Position numbers and translations under genes: made by a program. Of a stretch of DNA of 64,000 nucleotides, positions 8,142-16,380 are shown one piece after another. Source of the DNA: Lachnospiraceae bacterium (lineage in GTDB: Bacteria; Bacillota; Clostridia; Lachnospirales; Lachnospiraceae). A model generated the notes under the pieces. That model had not been told where the DNA came from. It saw nothing but the letters and a program-made list of their open reading frames with translations, and ran no database searches. The stretch lies in the NCBI GenBank assembly GCA_024405155.1, contig JAKSPC010000001.1, positions 1 to 64,000 of the forward strand, in the 5' to 3' direction. Numbering within the stretch: position 1 is the first letter of the stretch; each line of letters starts with the position of its first letter.

Positions 8142-9859
8142 AGAAAAAAATTCTGTGTTATCTGCTGTGTGCCGCACTCCTTCTGAGTCTTTCCGGGTGC
8201 GCGAGCCGCCGGCGCGATCCTATGCCCGGCACAGGCATTCCCGATACGGTCGCTGCCCCGGAGTGGGACGGCTATGACGAGCTTCTTGGCAGGATCAGCC
8301 GCGAGACCGATCTGGAAAAACGTTCCCTCATGATGCACCAGGCGGAAGATATGCTGATGGAGTCCGGCGGGATCATTCCCCTGTTTCACAACAATAGCTA
8401 TTATCTGGCAAAATCCGGTGTATCCGGCGTATATATGACGAGCACCGGCATCATTTCCTTCAGCAGTATTGCCGGGAACGGGGTGGCCGGGAATCAGCCG
8501 CTGCGTCTTTGCGTATGCACAGAGGTCGCTTCTTTGGACCCCATTTCCATTCAGACGAACGACATTTCCAACATTGTCCGGAATACCGGGGCCAGGCTCC
8601 TGGAGATGGATGAGGACGGAAGCGTACTTCCCGGACTGGCAGAATCCTGGGAAGTTTCCCCGGACGGTCTGACCTATACCTTCCGTCTGCGCCGCGGGCT
8701 GAAATGGTCCGACGGCAGCACGCTGGATGCCGGGGATCTTGTTTACTCCTGGCAGCGGGCAGCCGCCACAGAGTCGGGAGCCGAACCCGGACCTATGTTT
8801 GACGTGATCGCCGGATATCCCGACGATCTTGCAATCGCGTCCCTGGAGGGCGGCAGCGTGTTTTCCGTAAAGCTGGCTCTGCCCTGTGCCTATTTCCCCA
8901 GTCTGTGCACCTATACTGCCTTTACTCCGGTCCCGGAGGCATACGTGGAAAGCGCTCCCGGCTACAGAAACAGTGCCGGAGTCATTGAGAATCTCTCTGT
9001 ATGGGCAAATGAAGGCGGCGTTGTCAGCTGCGGTGCCTATACCGTGGAGGAATGGAAACACAACGAAAGCATGAAGCTTAAGAAGAATCCGTATTACTAC
9101 GCGGCAGACGAGGTGAACTGCGAGACCGTGGAGCTGATGCTCAGCCCGGATGCCACGGCGGTTTACGGCGCATACTGCTCCGACAGCATCGTGGTGGCCA
9201 ACAAGTGCCCCGGCGACATCCTCCCCACCCTGTCGGATGATCCTGAATTCCACAATAAGGCGCTGCTGAACACTTCCTATCTGATTTTCAATGTGAATTC
9301 GGAGCTTTTTGAGGGAATGACGACGGAGGAGGCGTGTATCTTCCGGAAAGCCATCGGCTGTGCCATAGACAGGCGGTTCATTGCCGAGGCGGCACTTACC
9401 TCCGGATGCAGCCCGGCGGCCACGTTCATTCCGCCGGGAATGAGCGACGGAACGGGAAGATATTTCTGCGAAACTGCGGGAGGATATCAGTATCCCATGG
9501 AAGGCGGCTACTATCCGTCCTCGGCAGATCCGGATCTTGCCAGAGAGATGCTGCGGTCCATCGGTTTTTCCTTTGGCGAAGACGGGAAACTCACAAGGCC
9601 GGTCACGGTGGAGTATCTGTACAATGCGGCGGAATCCAACAATGCGGTTGCCGCGTGCCTTCAGGCTGACCTTGCGCAGCTGGGGATCAATCTGGTCCTT
9701 TCCGCCATGGAATGGAACGTTTTTCTTGGGGAAAGAAAAAGCGGCCGCTTTGAGTCGGCCCGCGGCAGCTGGAACGCGGATTATGACGATCCCTATGGAA
9801 TGCTCATCATGTTCACCAGCAATTCCGCCAACAATGACCCCCGGCTCGGTTTCCGGTAA
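8138..9859 (+). CDS. Peptide-binding lipoprotein with permuted module order
   Basis: A 573-residue extracellular solute-binding protein, family 5 (SBP_bac_5). A lipoprotein signal (LLLSLSGCAS) ends near residue 21. Residues about 35-105 (DGYDELLGRISRETDLEKR ... IIPLF ... GVYMTSTG) match what is normally the very C-terminus of this family. Then the usual N-terminus begins (LRLCVCTEVASLDPI, LAESWEVSPDGLTYTF), and the protein stops at FTSNSANNDPRLGFR, exactly where the YDELL segment would usually follow. The order is therefore circularly permuted. The first and last parts of this fold lie close together, so folding is plausible; a fusion within a tandem duplicate could produce it. An assembly error is the main alternative. 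Confidence 0.75.
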   Translation: MKKKILCYLLCAALLLSLSGCASRRRDPMPGTGIPDTVAAPEWDGYDELLGRISRETDLEKRSLMMHQAEDMLMESGGIIPLFHNNSYYLAKSGVSGVYMTSTGIISFSSIAGNGVAGNQPLRLCVCTEVASLDPISIQTNDISNIVRNTGARLLEMDEDGSVLPGLAESWEVSPDGLTYTFRLRRGLKWSDGSTLDAGDLVYSWQRAAATESGAEPGPMFDVIAGYPDDLAIASLEGGSVFSVKLALPCAYFPSLCTYTAFTPVPEAYVESAPGYRNSAGVIENLSVWANEGGVVSCGAYTVEEWKHNESMKLKKNPYYYAADEVNCETVELMLSPDATAVYGAYCSDSIVVANKCPGDILPTLSDDPEFHNKALLNTSYLIFNVNSELFEGMTTEEACIFRKAIGCAIDRRFIAEAALTSGCSPAATFIPPGMSDGTGRYFCETAGGYQYPMEGGYYPSSADPDLAREMLRSIGFSFGEDGKLTRPVTVEYLYNAAESNNAVAACLQADLAQLGINLVLSAMEWNVFLGERKSGRFESARGSWNADYDDPYGMLIMFTSNSANNDPRLGFR

Positions 9860-9952
9860 CATTCCCGGCGGAAGCCCCGTGGACACAGCGGCGCATGGAC
9901 GGGAAGATGATCCCCACGCCCGGCGTACTTTTTCAAATATATCGGAGGTTTG
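9860..9952 (+). pseudogene. Possible decayed tail of a second binding-protein copy
   Basis: After the stop codon of the permuted binding protein, one frame contains an interrupted peptide ending PAYFFKYIGG, resembling the FFKY-type ends of peptide-binding proteins in related bacteria. It is short and broken by a stop, so this is suggestive only. It would fit a former tandem duplicate. Confidence 0.3.
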
Positions 9953-9955
9953 ATT

Positions 9956-10939
9956 ATGACAGACACAGCTAAAGAAAAGACGGTGGTGATCCTTGCGACC
10001 GGCGGAACGATCGCGGGAAGCGGCAAGGCCGGAAAAGTGACAGGGTACAGATCCGGGAGCCTGCCCGTGGAAAGCCTGCTGGAGGCAGTCCCGGAAATAA
10101 AGGATATCGCAAATATCCGGGCGATCCAGGTATGCAAAGTAAACTCGGATGACATTACGGCCTCCATATGGCTGAAACTTGCCAATACCATAAACGAGCT
10201 TTCCAAAGACGATACCGTGACCGGCTTTGTGATCACACACGGAACGGACACCCTGGAAGAAACGGCATATTTTCTGAACCTGGTCGTTAAGACAGACAAG
10301 CCGGTGGTACTGACCGGTTCCATGCGGCCTGCCACATCCATTTCGGCGGACGGTCCCATGAACCTGTATCAGAGCGTATGCGTGGCTGCCGATCCGGCTG
10401 CGGAAGGGAAAGGCGTTCTGGCAGTTTTTGCCGATAAGATCTATGAAGCAAGGACTGTTGCAAAAAACAGCACCTATGACGTCATGGCTATTTCCGCAGG
10501 CGAGACCGGTTCCATCGGCATCATAAGGAATAACGAGGTGTTTTTCTACGAGGAGCCGCTGAAAAGGCATACCCTTAAGTCCGAGTTTGACATTACCGGC
10601 ATCGAAAAACTGCCGGCGGTGAATACCGTATATTTTTCTGTTGACGCAGACCCCGCGATCCTCGAATATGCCGCTTCCGTAAGTGACGGTCTGGTCATTG
10701 CCGGCGCAGGCGCCGGGGAGTTTTCTCAAACGTTTGCGGAGGCCATCAGAAAACTTACGATCCCGGTGGTCATCAGTTCCAGGATCGATGACGGGCTCAT
10801 TACGCAGGACTCGGTACTTTGCGAGGGCACCATTGCCGCAAACAATCTGTCTCCGCAAAAAGCGGCTATTTTACTGAAATTATCTTTGCTGAACTCTCTG
10901 GATCACGACGGCCTGCTCCGGGTGTTTTCAGAGTACTGA
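9956..10939 (+). CDS. ansB: L-asparaginase (type II-like)
   Basis: A 327-residue asparaginase/glutaminase. The first catalytic Thr motif ATGGTIAGSG is near residue 15, the second block THGTDTLEETAYFL holds the Thr-Asp pair, and VLTGSMRPATSISADGP is the conserved follow-on. Despite type II-like motifs there is no signal peptide, so it probably acts in the cytoplasm. ATG 9956 has GGAGG (9944-9948) seven bases upstream. It follows the peptide transporter on the same strand and would release ammonium and aspartate from imported peptides. Confidence 0.9.
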   Translation: MTDTAKEKTVVILATGGTIAGSGKAGKVTGYRSGSLPVESLLEAVPEIKDIANIRAIQVCKVNSDDITASIWLKLANTINELSKDDTVTGFVITHGTDTLEETAYFLNLVVKTDKPVVLTGSMRPATSISADGPMNLYQSVCVAADPAAEGKGVLAVFADKIYEARTVAKNSTYDVMAISAGETGSIGIIRNNEVFFYEEPLKRHTLKSEFDITGIEKLPAVNTVYFSVDADPAILEYAASVSDGLVIAGAGAGEFSQTFAEAIRKLTIPVVISSRIDDGLITQDSVLCEGTIAANNLSPQKAAILLKLSLLNSLDHDGLLRVFSEY

Positions 10940-10953
10940 TTTGGGAGGAGACC

Positions 10954-12036
10954 ATGGAAAACGCATATCAGATCAATGACGGATTACACGAAACGGCAGC
11001 CTGCGGGAACGCCGCTGCCTATGACAGGAAACGCGGGCTCATTTTTGCCGAGTACATGACCGGCGAACAGTGCATGTACGGAGAATCCACGGGCGCGATC
11101 GTGCTCTGCGTATTCCCGCCGGCACAGCCCTGGAATATCAAGCGGATCCTGATCGACAGGATCCCCAATGCCTCCCGGGGATTTCTGTGCAATGCCATCT
11201 ACATGATCGGCGATGCCAGAGTGAGGATCGTTTACCAGAAAGACCGGGGAGAGGGCGTTGGGACGTATTATAAGGATTATGATTTCCTTACGGATACGCT
11301 TTCCGAAAAAGGAACGTTTCTGCTGCATACGTCCTTTGGCGACGTGAACTGTGACAACGGAAATTATGCCCGGTGCCTGGAAACGTTCGGTTACGTTTCT
11401 CCCTCGGAATGCTCGCCTCTCATCAACAAGGTGACGGAATATGACGGCGAATTGTACACGGCCATTACCCTGGACGGCCCGGGATATCCGATGCTCTGCA
11501 GGATAAAAGAGAACGTGTTCTATCCGTTTGCCGTCGTTCCCGTGGTGGGACGTTACGAGTTCCGGTATTACAGGGACAAAGACGGGATCTACGGTCTGCA
11601 GAGAAGTGCCATTGATGACAGTGAGATGCAGAAGATCACTTACTTCGTTTCCCGCGATGAGGGGAAGACCTGGGAGCAGACGCTTTTTGCGGACGGCATC
11701 CATTCCCGCCCGGATATTCTGCCTTACTACGGAAAGCCGCTCATCATCTACAACTACCGGTCGGATCAGTCACATGAAAATTTCCCGCCCATGCACCATT
11801 ACAGAAACTCTGTAAAATTCGTGTATGACGGGAAGGTCGTGAAGGATATCTTTTCCAAGTACGGCATCGTGGAGCATGAGACCATCGATATCTGCGGAGA
11901 TCTCTATATGATCTATTCCGATACGGCGCAGGCGCTCATGTATCAGAACAATGCCTGCTGGAAGGAGCGCGGACTGGAAGTGGAAAACGGAAAAGAAAAG
12001 TCAAACTGGGTAAAGCTCGGCTACATCAAAGTGTGA
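10954..12036 (+). CDS. Sialidase-like beta-propeller protein with an Asp box
   Basis: A 360-residue protein without a signal peptide. The middle contains FVSRDEGKTWEQ, a good Asp-box (S-x-D-x-G-x-T-W) as found in BNR/sialidase propellers, and repeated beta-rich segments around it. The catalytic residues of true sialidases (Arg triad, Tyr-Glu pair) could not be assigned, so no enzyme activity is claimed. GGGAGG precedes ATG 10954. It closes the operon and is convergent with the next gene, with a 13-base gap. Confidence 0.55.
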   Translation: MENAYQINDGLHETAACGNAAAYDRKRGLIFAEYMTGEQCMYGESTGAIVLCVFPPAQPWNIKRILIDRIPNASRGFLCNAIYMIGDARVRIVYQKDRGEGVGTYYKDYDFLTDTLSEKGTFLLHTSFGDVNCDNGNYARCLETFGYVSPSECSPLINKVTEYDGELYTAITLDGPGYPMLCRIKENVFYPFAVVPVVGRYEFRYYRDKDGIYGLQRSAIDDSEMQKITYFVSRDEGKTWEQTLFADGIHSRPDILPYYGKPLIIYNYRSDQSHENFPPMHHYRNSVKFVYDGKVVKDIFSKYGIVEHETIDICGDLYMIYSDTAQALMYQNNACWKERGLEVENGKEKSNWVKLGYIKV

Positions 12037-12049
12037 AAAGGCTTTCCTG

Positions 12050-13537
12050 TTATTCCACCGTCCAGCGGCAGGCCCTCGTTCTTACGGTACCGTCGCTTAA
12101 GTAAGCGGTATAGGAGCCTTCCTCCGAAAAACCGCCGTTCACATACTTTTTGCCTTCAATGGGAAGGGTGCGGAAAGGCTCTCCGTCTTTTTCGATCACC
12201 ACTTCCGTAAAGCCGGAGGCACCAATGAGGATCCTGTCGTTTACGATATGGTCCTTTTTGTATTTCGCCCCGTTTCCCAGATAGGGGATCAGCGGCATGT
12301 CTATGACGGGCATGCTGTTCGACTCGCTGCCCACGTCCACGAATTCGCTTTTTTCGTAGGAAATGCCTTGGAACGATACGATACGGAACAGCGAATAGTT
12401 CTGATACCAGTGATACAGTTCTTCCGGCTGCCACATTTTTCTGCGGCACAGGCCCCCGAGACCGGTATACAGCACTGTATTGTTTCCGTTTCCTACAGTG
12501 GTCGCTTCGGATACTTCGATGCCGGTGACTTTTCCGTCCCCGTCGTGCAGGATGTCGGTGACGATGGAGATGTGAAAAGCGCCGTACAGGAAGATATCGC
12601 ACAGCCGGATCTCTTCCGGGGGAAGAGAAGGCAGCCGGTCAATGACCTTTACGAAGTTTTCGGAATCGCAGAATTCCACCACCTTGGGAAGCGGCTGTTG
12701 ATAGCCAAGGGCATATCCCACAAGAGCGGAACAGTAGGTGCCATAGGGAGAGGAGTCGAAGTCCGGCTCCGTCTGACCGGTGCGCTCGCCGAAAATGGAA
12801 TCCGGATAACGGGCGGCGGTGACAAAGGTTTCGAAACTGATGTCGATGCCCACATGGAATTTGTAGTAGCCCCATTTCCCGCAGAAGGTCTCCGGGTTTA
12901 TCCGCTTGGTGTTCCTGTCCGGCTCTCCGGCACCGGAATAGGGAATGCCGGTGTAGGTATGCCCTGCTTTGCACCAGTCCAGATAATGAGGACCGGACTG
13001 TCCGCTTATCCCGCTGTACAGCATGCAGTACCGGGGCACGTCTACCAGCGGCTCCCAGCGGATGTCGGTGAGCTGGCGTGCTCTTTTTATGACATTGTTC
13101 ATTTCCGTGCAGGTGGGAAGGGTATGGGTGAACGGTCTTTCGTCATCCGCATAGAACGTAAATTCGAAAGAGAACGGAAGCTCTGCGCAGGCCGCGGTAT
13201 CGGATCCGTCACACCACCAGGTGGTGCGGAACCAGGCAGCTTCCTTTGGCACGAAGATCTTCACGAGAACGGCACGGGGCTCTCCGTCTTTTCTGCCGTA
13301 AGGTATGGTGACACCGTGATTTTTCAGCAGTTTTTTATTGCTGTCATAGAAACAGATGCCGAAAGGAACGGGAAAAGCGTCTTTTGCTGCGGGCATCCAC
13401 AGGCGCAGCAGCTCGTGTCCTTCGACTTTCAGGTACTCTGTGACTGAAAACTCTTCATGGTATGCGGCAGTTCCTTCCGGAATGCCGTCTGCTGACGTCA
13501 TGGCATATAATACGGTATGATCGGTGAGATCCGGCAT
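12050..13537 (-). CDS. NlpC/P60-like cysteine hydrolase of unknown role (paralogue 1)
   Basis: A 495-residue protein without a signal peptide. The central domain contains KRARQLTDIRWEPL, a probable catalytic Cys in GTYCSALVGYALG and a probable catalytic His in GAFHISIVTDI, followed by IEVSEAT: the Cys-His order of NlpC/P60-type papain-fold enzymes. About 150 N-terminal residues are beta-rich, and the C-terminus also looks like a beta domain. A second window gene (59522-60850) shares TDIRW, the Cys and His blocks and EVSEAT. ATG 13537 is chosen because GGAGGA lies upstream at good spacing. Substrate unknown; wall peptide is a guess. Confidence 0.6.
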   Translation of the reverse strand: MPDLTDHTVLYAMTSADGIPEGTAAYHEEFSVTEYLKVEGHELLRLWMPAAKDAFPVPFGICFYDSNKKLLKNHGVTIPYGRKDGEPRAVLVKIFVPKEAAWFRTTWWCDGSDTAACAELPFSFEFTFYADDERPFTHTLPTCTEMNNVIKRARQLTDIRWEPLVDVPRYCMLYSGISGQSGPHYLDWCKAGHTYTGIPYSGAGEPDRNTKRINPETFCGKWGYYKFHVGIDISFETFVTAARYPDSIFGERTGQTEPDFDSSPYGTYCSALVGYALGYQQPLPKVVEFCDSENFVKVIDRLPSLPPEEIRLCDIFLYGAFHISIVTDILHDGDGKVTGIEVSEATTVGNGNNTVLYTGLGGLCRRKMWQPEELYHWYQNYSLFRIVSFQGISYEKSEFVDVGSESNSMPVIDMPLIPYLGNGAKYKKDHIVNDRILIGASGFTEVVIEKDGEPFRTLPIEGKKYVNGGFSEEGSYTAYLSDGTVRTRACRWTVE

Positions 13538-13614
13538 ATTCACTTCCTCCTCCATGCGCTAACCCTATCATTTTTGGGGCCCGTTGTAAAGAGATGCGGC
13601 GGGCAGGATTTTTC

Positions 13615-13642
13615 TTGTGTATTTTCCGCAAAGTGATAGAAT
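13615..13642 (+). promoter_or_regulatory. Promoter of the MATE exporter gene
   Basis: TTGTGT (13615-13620), 16-bp spacer and TAGAAT (13637-13642) lie about 35 bases before the start codon. Confidence 0.55.
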
Positions 13643-13677
13643 CAAGGATGGTTGTTCATAAAAGAGAGGATTTCGGC

Positions 13678-15066
13678 ATGACCAGGGATCTGACCAAGGG
13701 AAATATTCCAAAACTGCTTCTGGGGTTTCTGATCCCCATTATTTTCGGCAAACTGTTTCAGCAGATCTACGGCGTGGTGGATGCCGCCATCGTGGGACGT
13801 ACCCTGGGGGTGGTGGCGCTTGGCGGCGTAGGTTCCACAGGCTCTCTCAATTTCCTTATCCTGGGGTTCTGTGACGGGCTGACCAGCGGATTCGCTCTTC
13901 CCGTGGCCCAGGCTTTCGGCGCCGGAGATGTAAAGCAGCTCAGACGCTACGTGACCAATTCCGTGTATCTCTGCGTGATCATTACGGTGGTCCTGATGGC
14001 TGTGGTGCTTCCGCTTACCGGAAAGCTCCTCACCCTCATGGGCACGCCGGCCAGCCAGTACGATTTTGCCTACAACTATATTTTCATTATTTTCGTGGGC
14101 ATTCCCGCCACCATTCTGTACAACATGCTGGCGGGTATCATCCGCAGTCTCGGCGATTCCAAAACGCCCATCTATTTTCTGGTGCTGGCATCGGTGCTGA
14201 ATATTTTCGGTGACCTGCTCCTGATCCGTACGTTCGGCATGGGTGTAGCGGGTGCTGCCTGGGCCACCGTGGCGAGCCAGCTGATCTCCGGCATTCTCTG
14301 CTACGTCTATATGATGAGACGTTTTCCCATCCTCCACATGGAGAAGGAGGACTGGAAATGGGAAAGCTTTTCCGTAAAGTACCTTCTTGCCAACGGACTT
14401 CCCATGGGGTTTCAGTTTTCCATCACCGCCATCGGCGGCGTTGTGCTGCAGTCTGCCATCAACGCGTTGGGACCGGTCTACGTATCCGCCCAGGCGGCAG
14501 GTCACCGCATCACCATGCTGGTCATCGTCCCCTTCAATGCCTATCTTAACGTTTCGTCCACCTTCACCGGCCAGAACATGGGCGCCGGTGAGTTTGACCG
14601 CATCAAAAAAGGCGTGCTGTGGGGCCATGTGATCCTCACCTGCTTCTGGCTGGCGGAATCCGTTGCCGTCACGCTTCTTGGCGACCGCATGCTGCTTCTG
14701 TTCCTTACGGAGGAAGACATCGCACTGGTCAGGGAGCCGGCCATGCTTTCCATCCTGTGCTTTACCTACGGTATGTTTTTCCTTACCACAGTGCAGGTGG
14801 TCCGCCTTGCCATCCAGGGCATGAGCTTCTCCCGTCTGGCACTGGTGGCGGGCCTTCTGGAAATGATCGCCAGAGCCGGTTCCGGTCTTTTCCTGGTCCC
14901 CAGGTTCGGCTTTATCGCCGCCTGTCTGGCACCCGGCATCGGCTGGTTCATGGCGGATCTTTTCCTTATTCCCGCGTTCGTGGCTTGCTTTCGGAAGCGG
15001 AGAGCGGAGTACGAGGCCAAAGGCGCGATTTCGTGCAAACCGTACCGGCTATATACAGAGCAATAG
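13678..15066 (+). CDS. MATE family efflux transporter
   Basis: A 462-residue membrane protein with about twelve helices in two similar halves. The start MTRDLTKGNIPKLLLGFLIPIIFGKLFQQIYGVVDAAIVGR is the standard MatE (PF01554) opening; each half has the conserved Pro-containing first helix. It couples Na+ or H+ inflow to export of cationic compounds. ATG 13678 has AGAGAGGA seven bases upstream. It is monocistronic, with repeat DNA after it. A second MATE gene occurs at 48588. Confidence 0.92.
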   Translation: MTRDLTKGNIPKLLLGFLIPIIFGKLFQQIYGVVDAAIVGRTLGVVALGGVGSTGSLNFLILGFCDGLTSGFALPVAQAFGAGDVKQLRRYVTNSVYLCVIITVVLMAVVLPLTGKLLTLMGTPASQYDFAYNYIFIIFVGIPATILYNMLAGIIRSLGDSKTPIYFLVLASVLNIFGDLLLIRTFGMGVAGAAWATVASQLISGILCYVYMMRRFPILHMEKEDWKWESFSVKYLLANGLPMGFQFSITAIGGVVLQSAINALGPVYVSAQAAGHRITMLVIVPFNAYLNVSSTFTGQNMGAGEFDRIKKGVLWGHVILTCFWLAESVAVTLLGDRMLLLFLTEEDIALVREPAMLSILCFTYGMFFLTTVQVVRLAIQGMSFSRLALVAGLLEMIARAGSGLFLVPRFGFIAACLAPGIGWFMADLFLIPAFVACFRKRRAEYEAKGAISCKPYRLYTEQ

Positions 15067-15186
15067 GGTGCAGCAAGGAAGGGTAAGCCCATCGTACCGG
15101 TCATGCTTCGCGCAGCGGGGGTGGGACGGCGCTCCCACATAGCAGCCGCCCGCCGCCGCAAGCGCGTGAGCCGGTTCAAAGCTGCA
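15067..15186. other. Repeat-rich intergenic DNA, first part
   Basis: No gene. It contains an isolated GTAAGCC at 15083-15089 and a collapsed pair GTGAGCC-GGTTCA at 15166-15178, both related to the neighbouring repeat families, in a GC-rich background. Confidence 0.4.
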
Positions 15187-15227
15187 ATGTGAGCCGCAGA
15201 GCGTTATAAGGTCGTTCCGGTTCACAC
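15187..15227. repeat. Single inverted-half-repeat unit, ATGTGAGCC family
   Basis: ATGTGAGCC (15187-15195), a 23-base spacer and GGTTCACAC (15219-15227) reproduce the 41-bp unit of the 2089-2352 array, 13 kb away, with two changed bases in the right half. Confidence 0.6.
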
Positions 15228-15271
15228 GCTGAAAACCTGTGTAAGCCGGATGCGCCAAAAAGTCTCAATAT

Positions 15272-15374
15272 AGCTGCCTTTTTGACCGTTCTTAAGGAGA
15301 ATAGTCAGCTGTATTGACGGACTTTCCTCTCATCCGGCTGCCTTTTTATGAAAGACTTATAGAAAAAGGCAGCT
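15272..15374. repeat. Inverted half-repeat array, AGCTGCCTTTTT family (two units)
   Basis: AGCTGCCTTTTT (15272-15283) is followed after 15 bases by a diverged inverse copy (15299-15310, 9 of 12 match). GGCTGCCTTTTT (15336-15347) is followed after 15 bases by a near-perfect inverse AAAAAGGCAGCT (15363-15374). The unit period is 64 bp; spacers and the 25-base linker are unrelated in sequence. Confidence 0.65.
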
Positions 15375-15495
15375 GTTTGACGTAGGTTTATACAGAGCCG
15401 GCTGACAGCCAGGCACGCTTGCGTGCGCCCTGTATGTCTGTGGCGGGAGTTCTGTTGCTGTGGACATACGGGGCTTCATGTCACTCTAAGGGGGG
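15375..15495. other. Non-coding gap between repeat arrays
   Basis: No gene. A perfect dyad GCACGC-TT-GCGTGC occurs near 15414-15427, and a TATGTC/GACATA dyad encloses a GC-rich loop near 15430-15470. Confidence 0.35.
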
Positions 15496-15713
15496 GTAAG
15501 CCGGATTCACAGTTTTTCCTCTGTAGGGCTTACAAAATCCAGAAATAACGGGCTGACTGTAAGCCGTGGCAGGTATTTTACCCCCGATCAGGCTTACTCA
15601 TGACCGAAAAAACACAAAAAATGTAAGCCCTACAGGCCTTTTTCGGCCGTTTCGGCTTATCGGGGATGAAGGGATGTAAGCCGAAAACGGTAGAAATCAT
15701 GGTTTAGGCCGAC
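15496..15713. repeat. Inverted half-repeat array, GTAAGCC family (four units)
   Basis: GTAAGCC lies at 15496, 15559, 15623 and 15676; inverse copies GGCTTAC or close variants lie at 15527, 15591, 15654 and 15707 (the last decayed to five of seven). Left-to-left spacing is 63, 64 and 53 bp; spacers inside units are 24-25 bp and unrelated. GTAAGCC differs by one base from the GTGAGCC core of the 2089 array, so the two families are probably related. Confidence 0.7.
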
Positions 15714-15802
15714 TCATAACGAGTAAGACTTCGGAATGTATGCCTGTCAGACTATGAGTGATCATAGGTGCCGCTCTGGTTTTAGGACTTGTCGGATTTC
15801 GC

Positions 15803-15831
15803 TTTCCTAACTGCCGGAATCTTGGTATAAT
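15803..15831 (+). promoter_or_regulatory. Promoter giving a leaderless ECF-S transcript
   Basis: TATAAT at 15826-15831 ends nine bases before ATG 15841, with TTTCCT (15803-15808) 17 bp upstream as a weak -35. There is no ribosome site, so the mRNA would begin at or within a few bases of the start codon. Confidence 0.5.
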
Positions 15832-15840
15832 GTCTCCACG

Positions 15841-16356
15841 ATGAAAAAGACAAAGCGGATCGCTTATACTGCCCTTCTGACAGCACTTTATTTCGTGCTG
15901 TCGGCTCTTTTGCGCATTCCGGTGACGGACCATCTGGTGCTCGACCTGGGGTATATCGCACTGACGGTGGGGGCGTTCTACCTGGGAGGCGTTCCGGGTG
16001 CCGTGATCGGTGCCGTGGGCGCGCTTCTGGAAAGCATGCTCATGGGGCAGAGAGGCGTTTCCCTGGGGTGGATCACCATGAACGCCATCGTGGGATATTG
16101 CTGCGGCACCGTGTTTGCGAAGATCAGGAACGCGGACAAAAAGGAGTTCTGGCGGAAAGCCTGCCTTGTCATCGTTCTGTCCATGCTCCTTGGCGTGACG
16201 GCAAAAACCGCCCTTGACTGCGTGATCTACAAGCTGCCTCTGGCGCTGAAGATCCCCAGCGGACTGGTGGCCTGGGCGACGGATTCCCTGGTGATGATCC
16301 TTTTCGGTCTTCCCCTTTCCCTGACGCTTAAAAAAACAGTATCAAAACTTTTATAA
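15841..16356 (+). CDS. ECF transporter S component
   Basis: A 171-residue membrane protein with five to six helices. MKKTKRIAYTALLTALYFVLSALLRIP and LDLGYIALTVGAFYLGGVPGAVIGAVGALLES fit the substrate-binding S subunit of energy-coupling-factor vitamin transporters. It would use shared EcfA/T modules encoded elsewhere. No riboswitch is possible here because the transcript is apparently leaderless, so the vitamin cannot be guessed from regulation. The downstream PrsW gene starts 24 bases later with its own strong ribosome site. Confidence 0.8.
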   Translation: MKKTKRIAYTALLTALYFVLSALLRIPVTDHLVLDLGYIALTVGAFYLGGVPGAVIGAVGALLESMLMGQRGVSLGWITMNAIVGYCCGTVFAKIRNADKKEFWRKACLVIVLSMLLGVTAKTALDCVIYKLPLALKIPSGLVAWATDSLVMILFGLPLSLTLKKTVSKLL

Positions 16357-16380
16357 TGCGCATCGGCGCGGAGGTGACAC

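Noticed and set aside
7820..10858. 1012-codon open frame on the minus strand
   Set aside because: It lies opposite three well-supported plus-strand genes, has low-complexity His/Arg/Gly-rich content and no family motif. It results from codon bias of the real genes.
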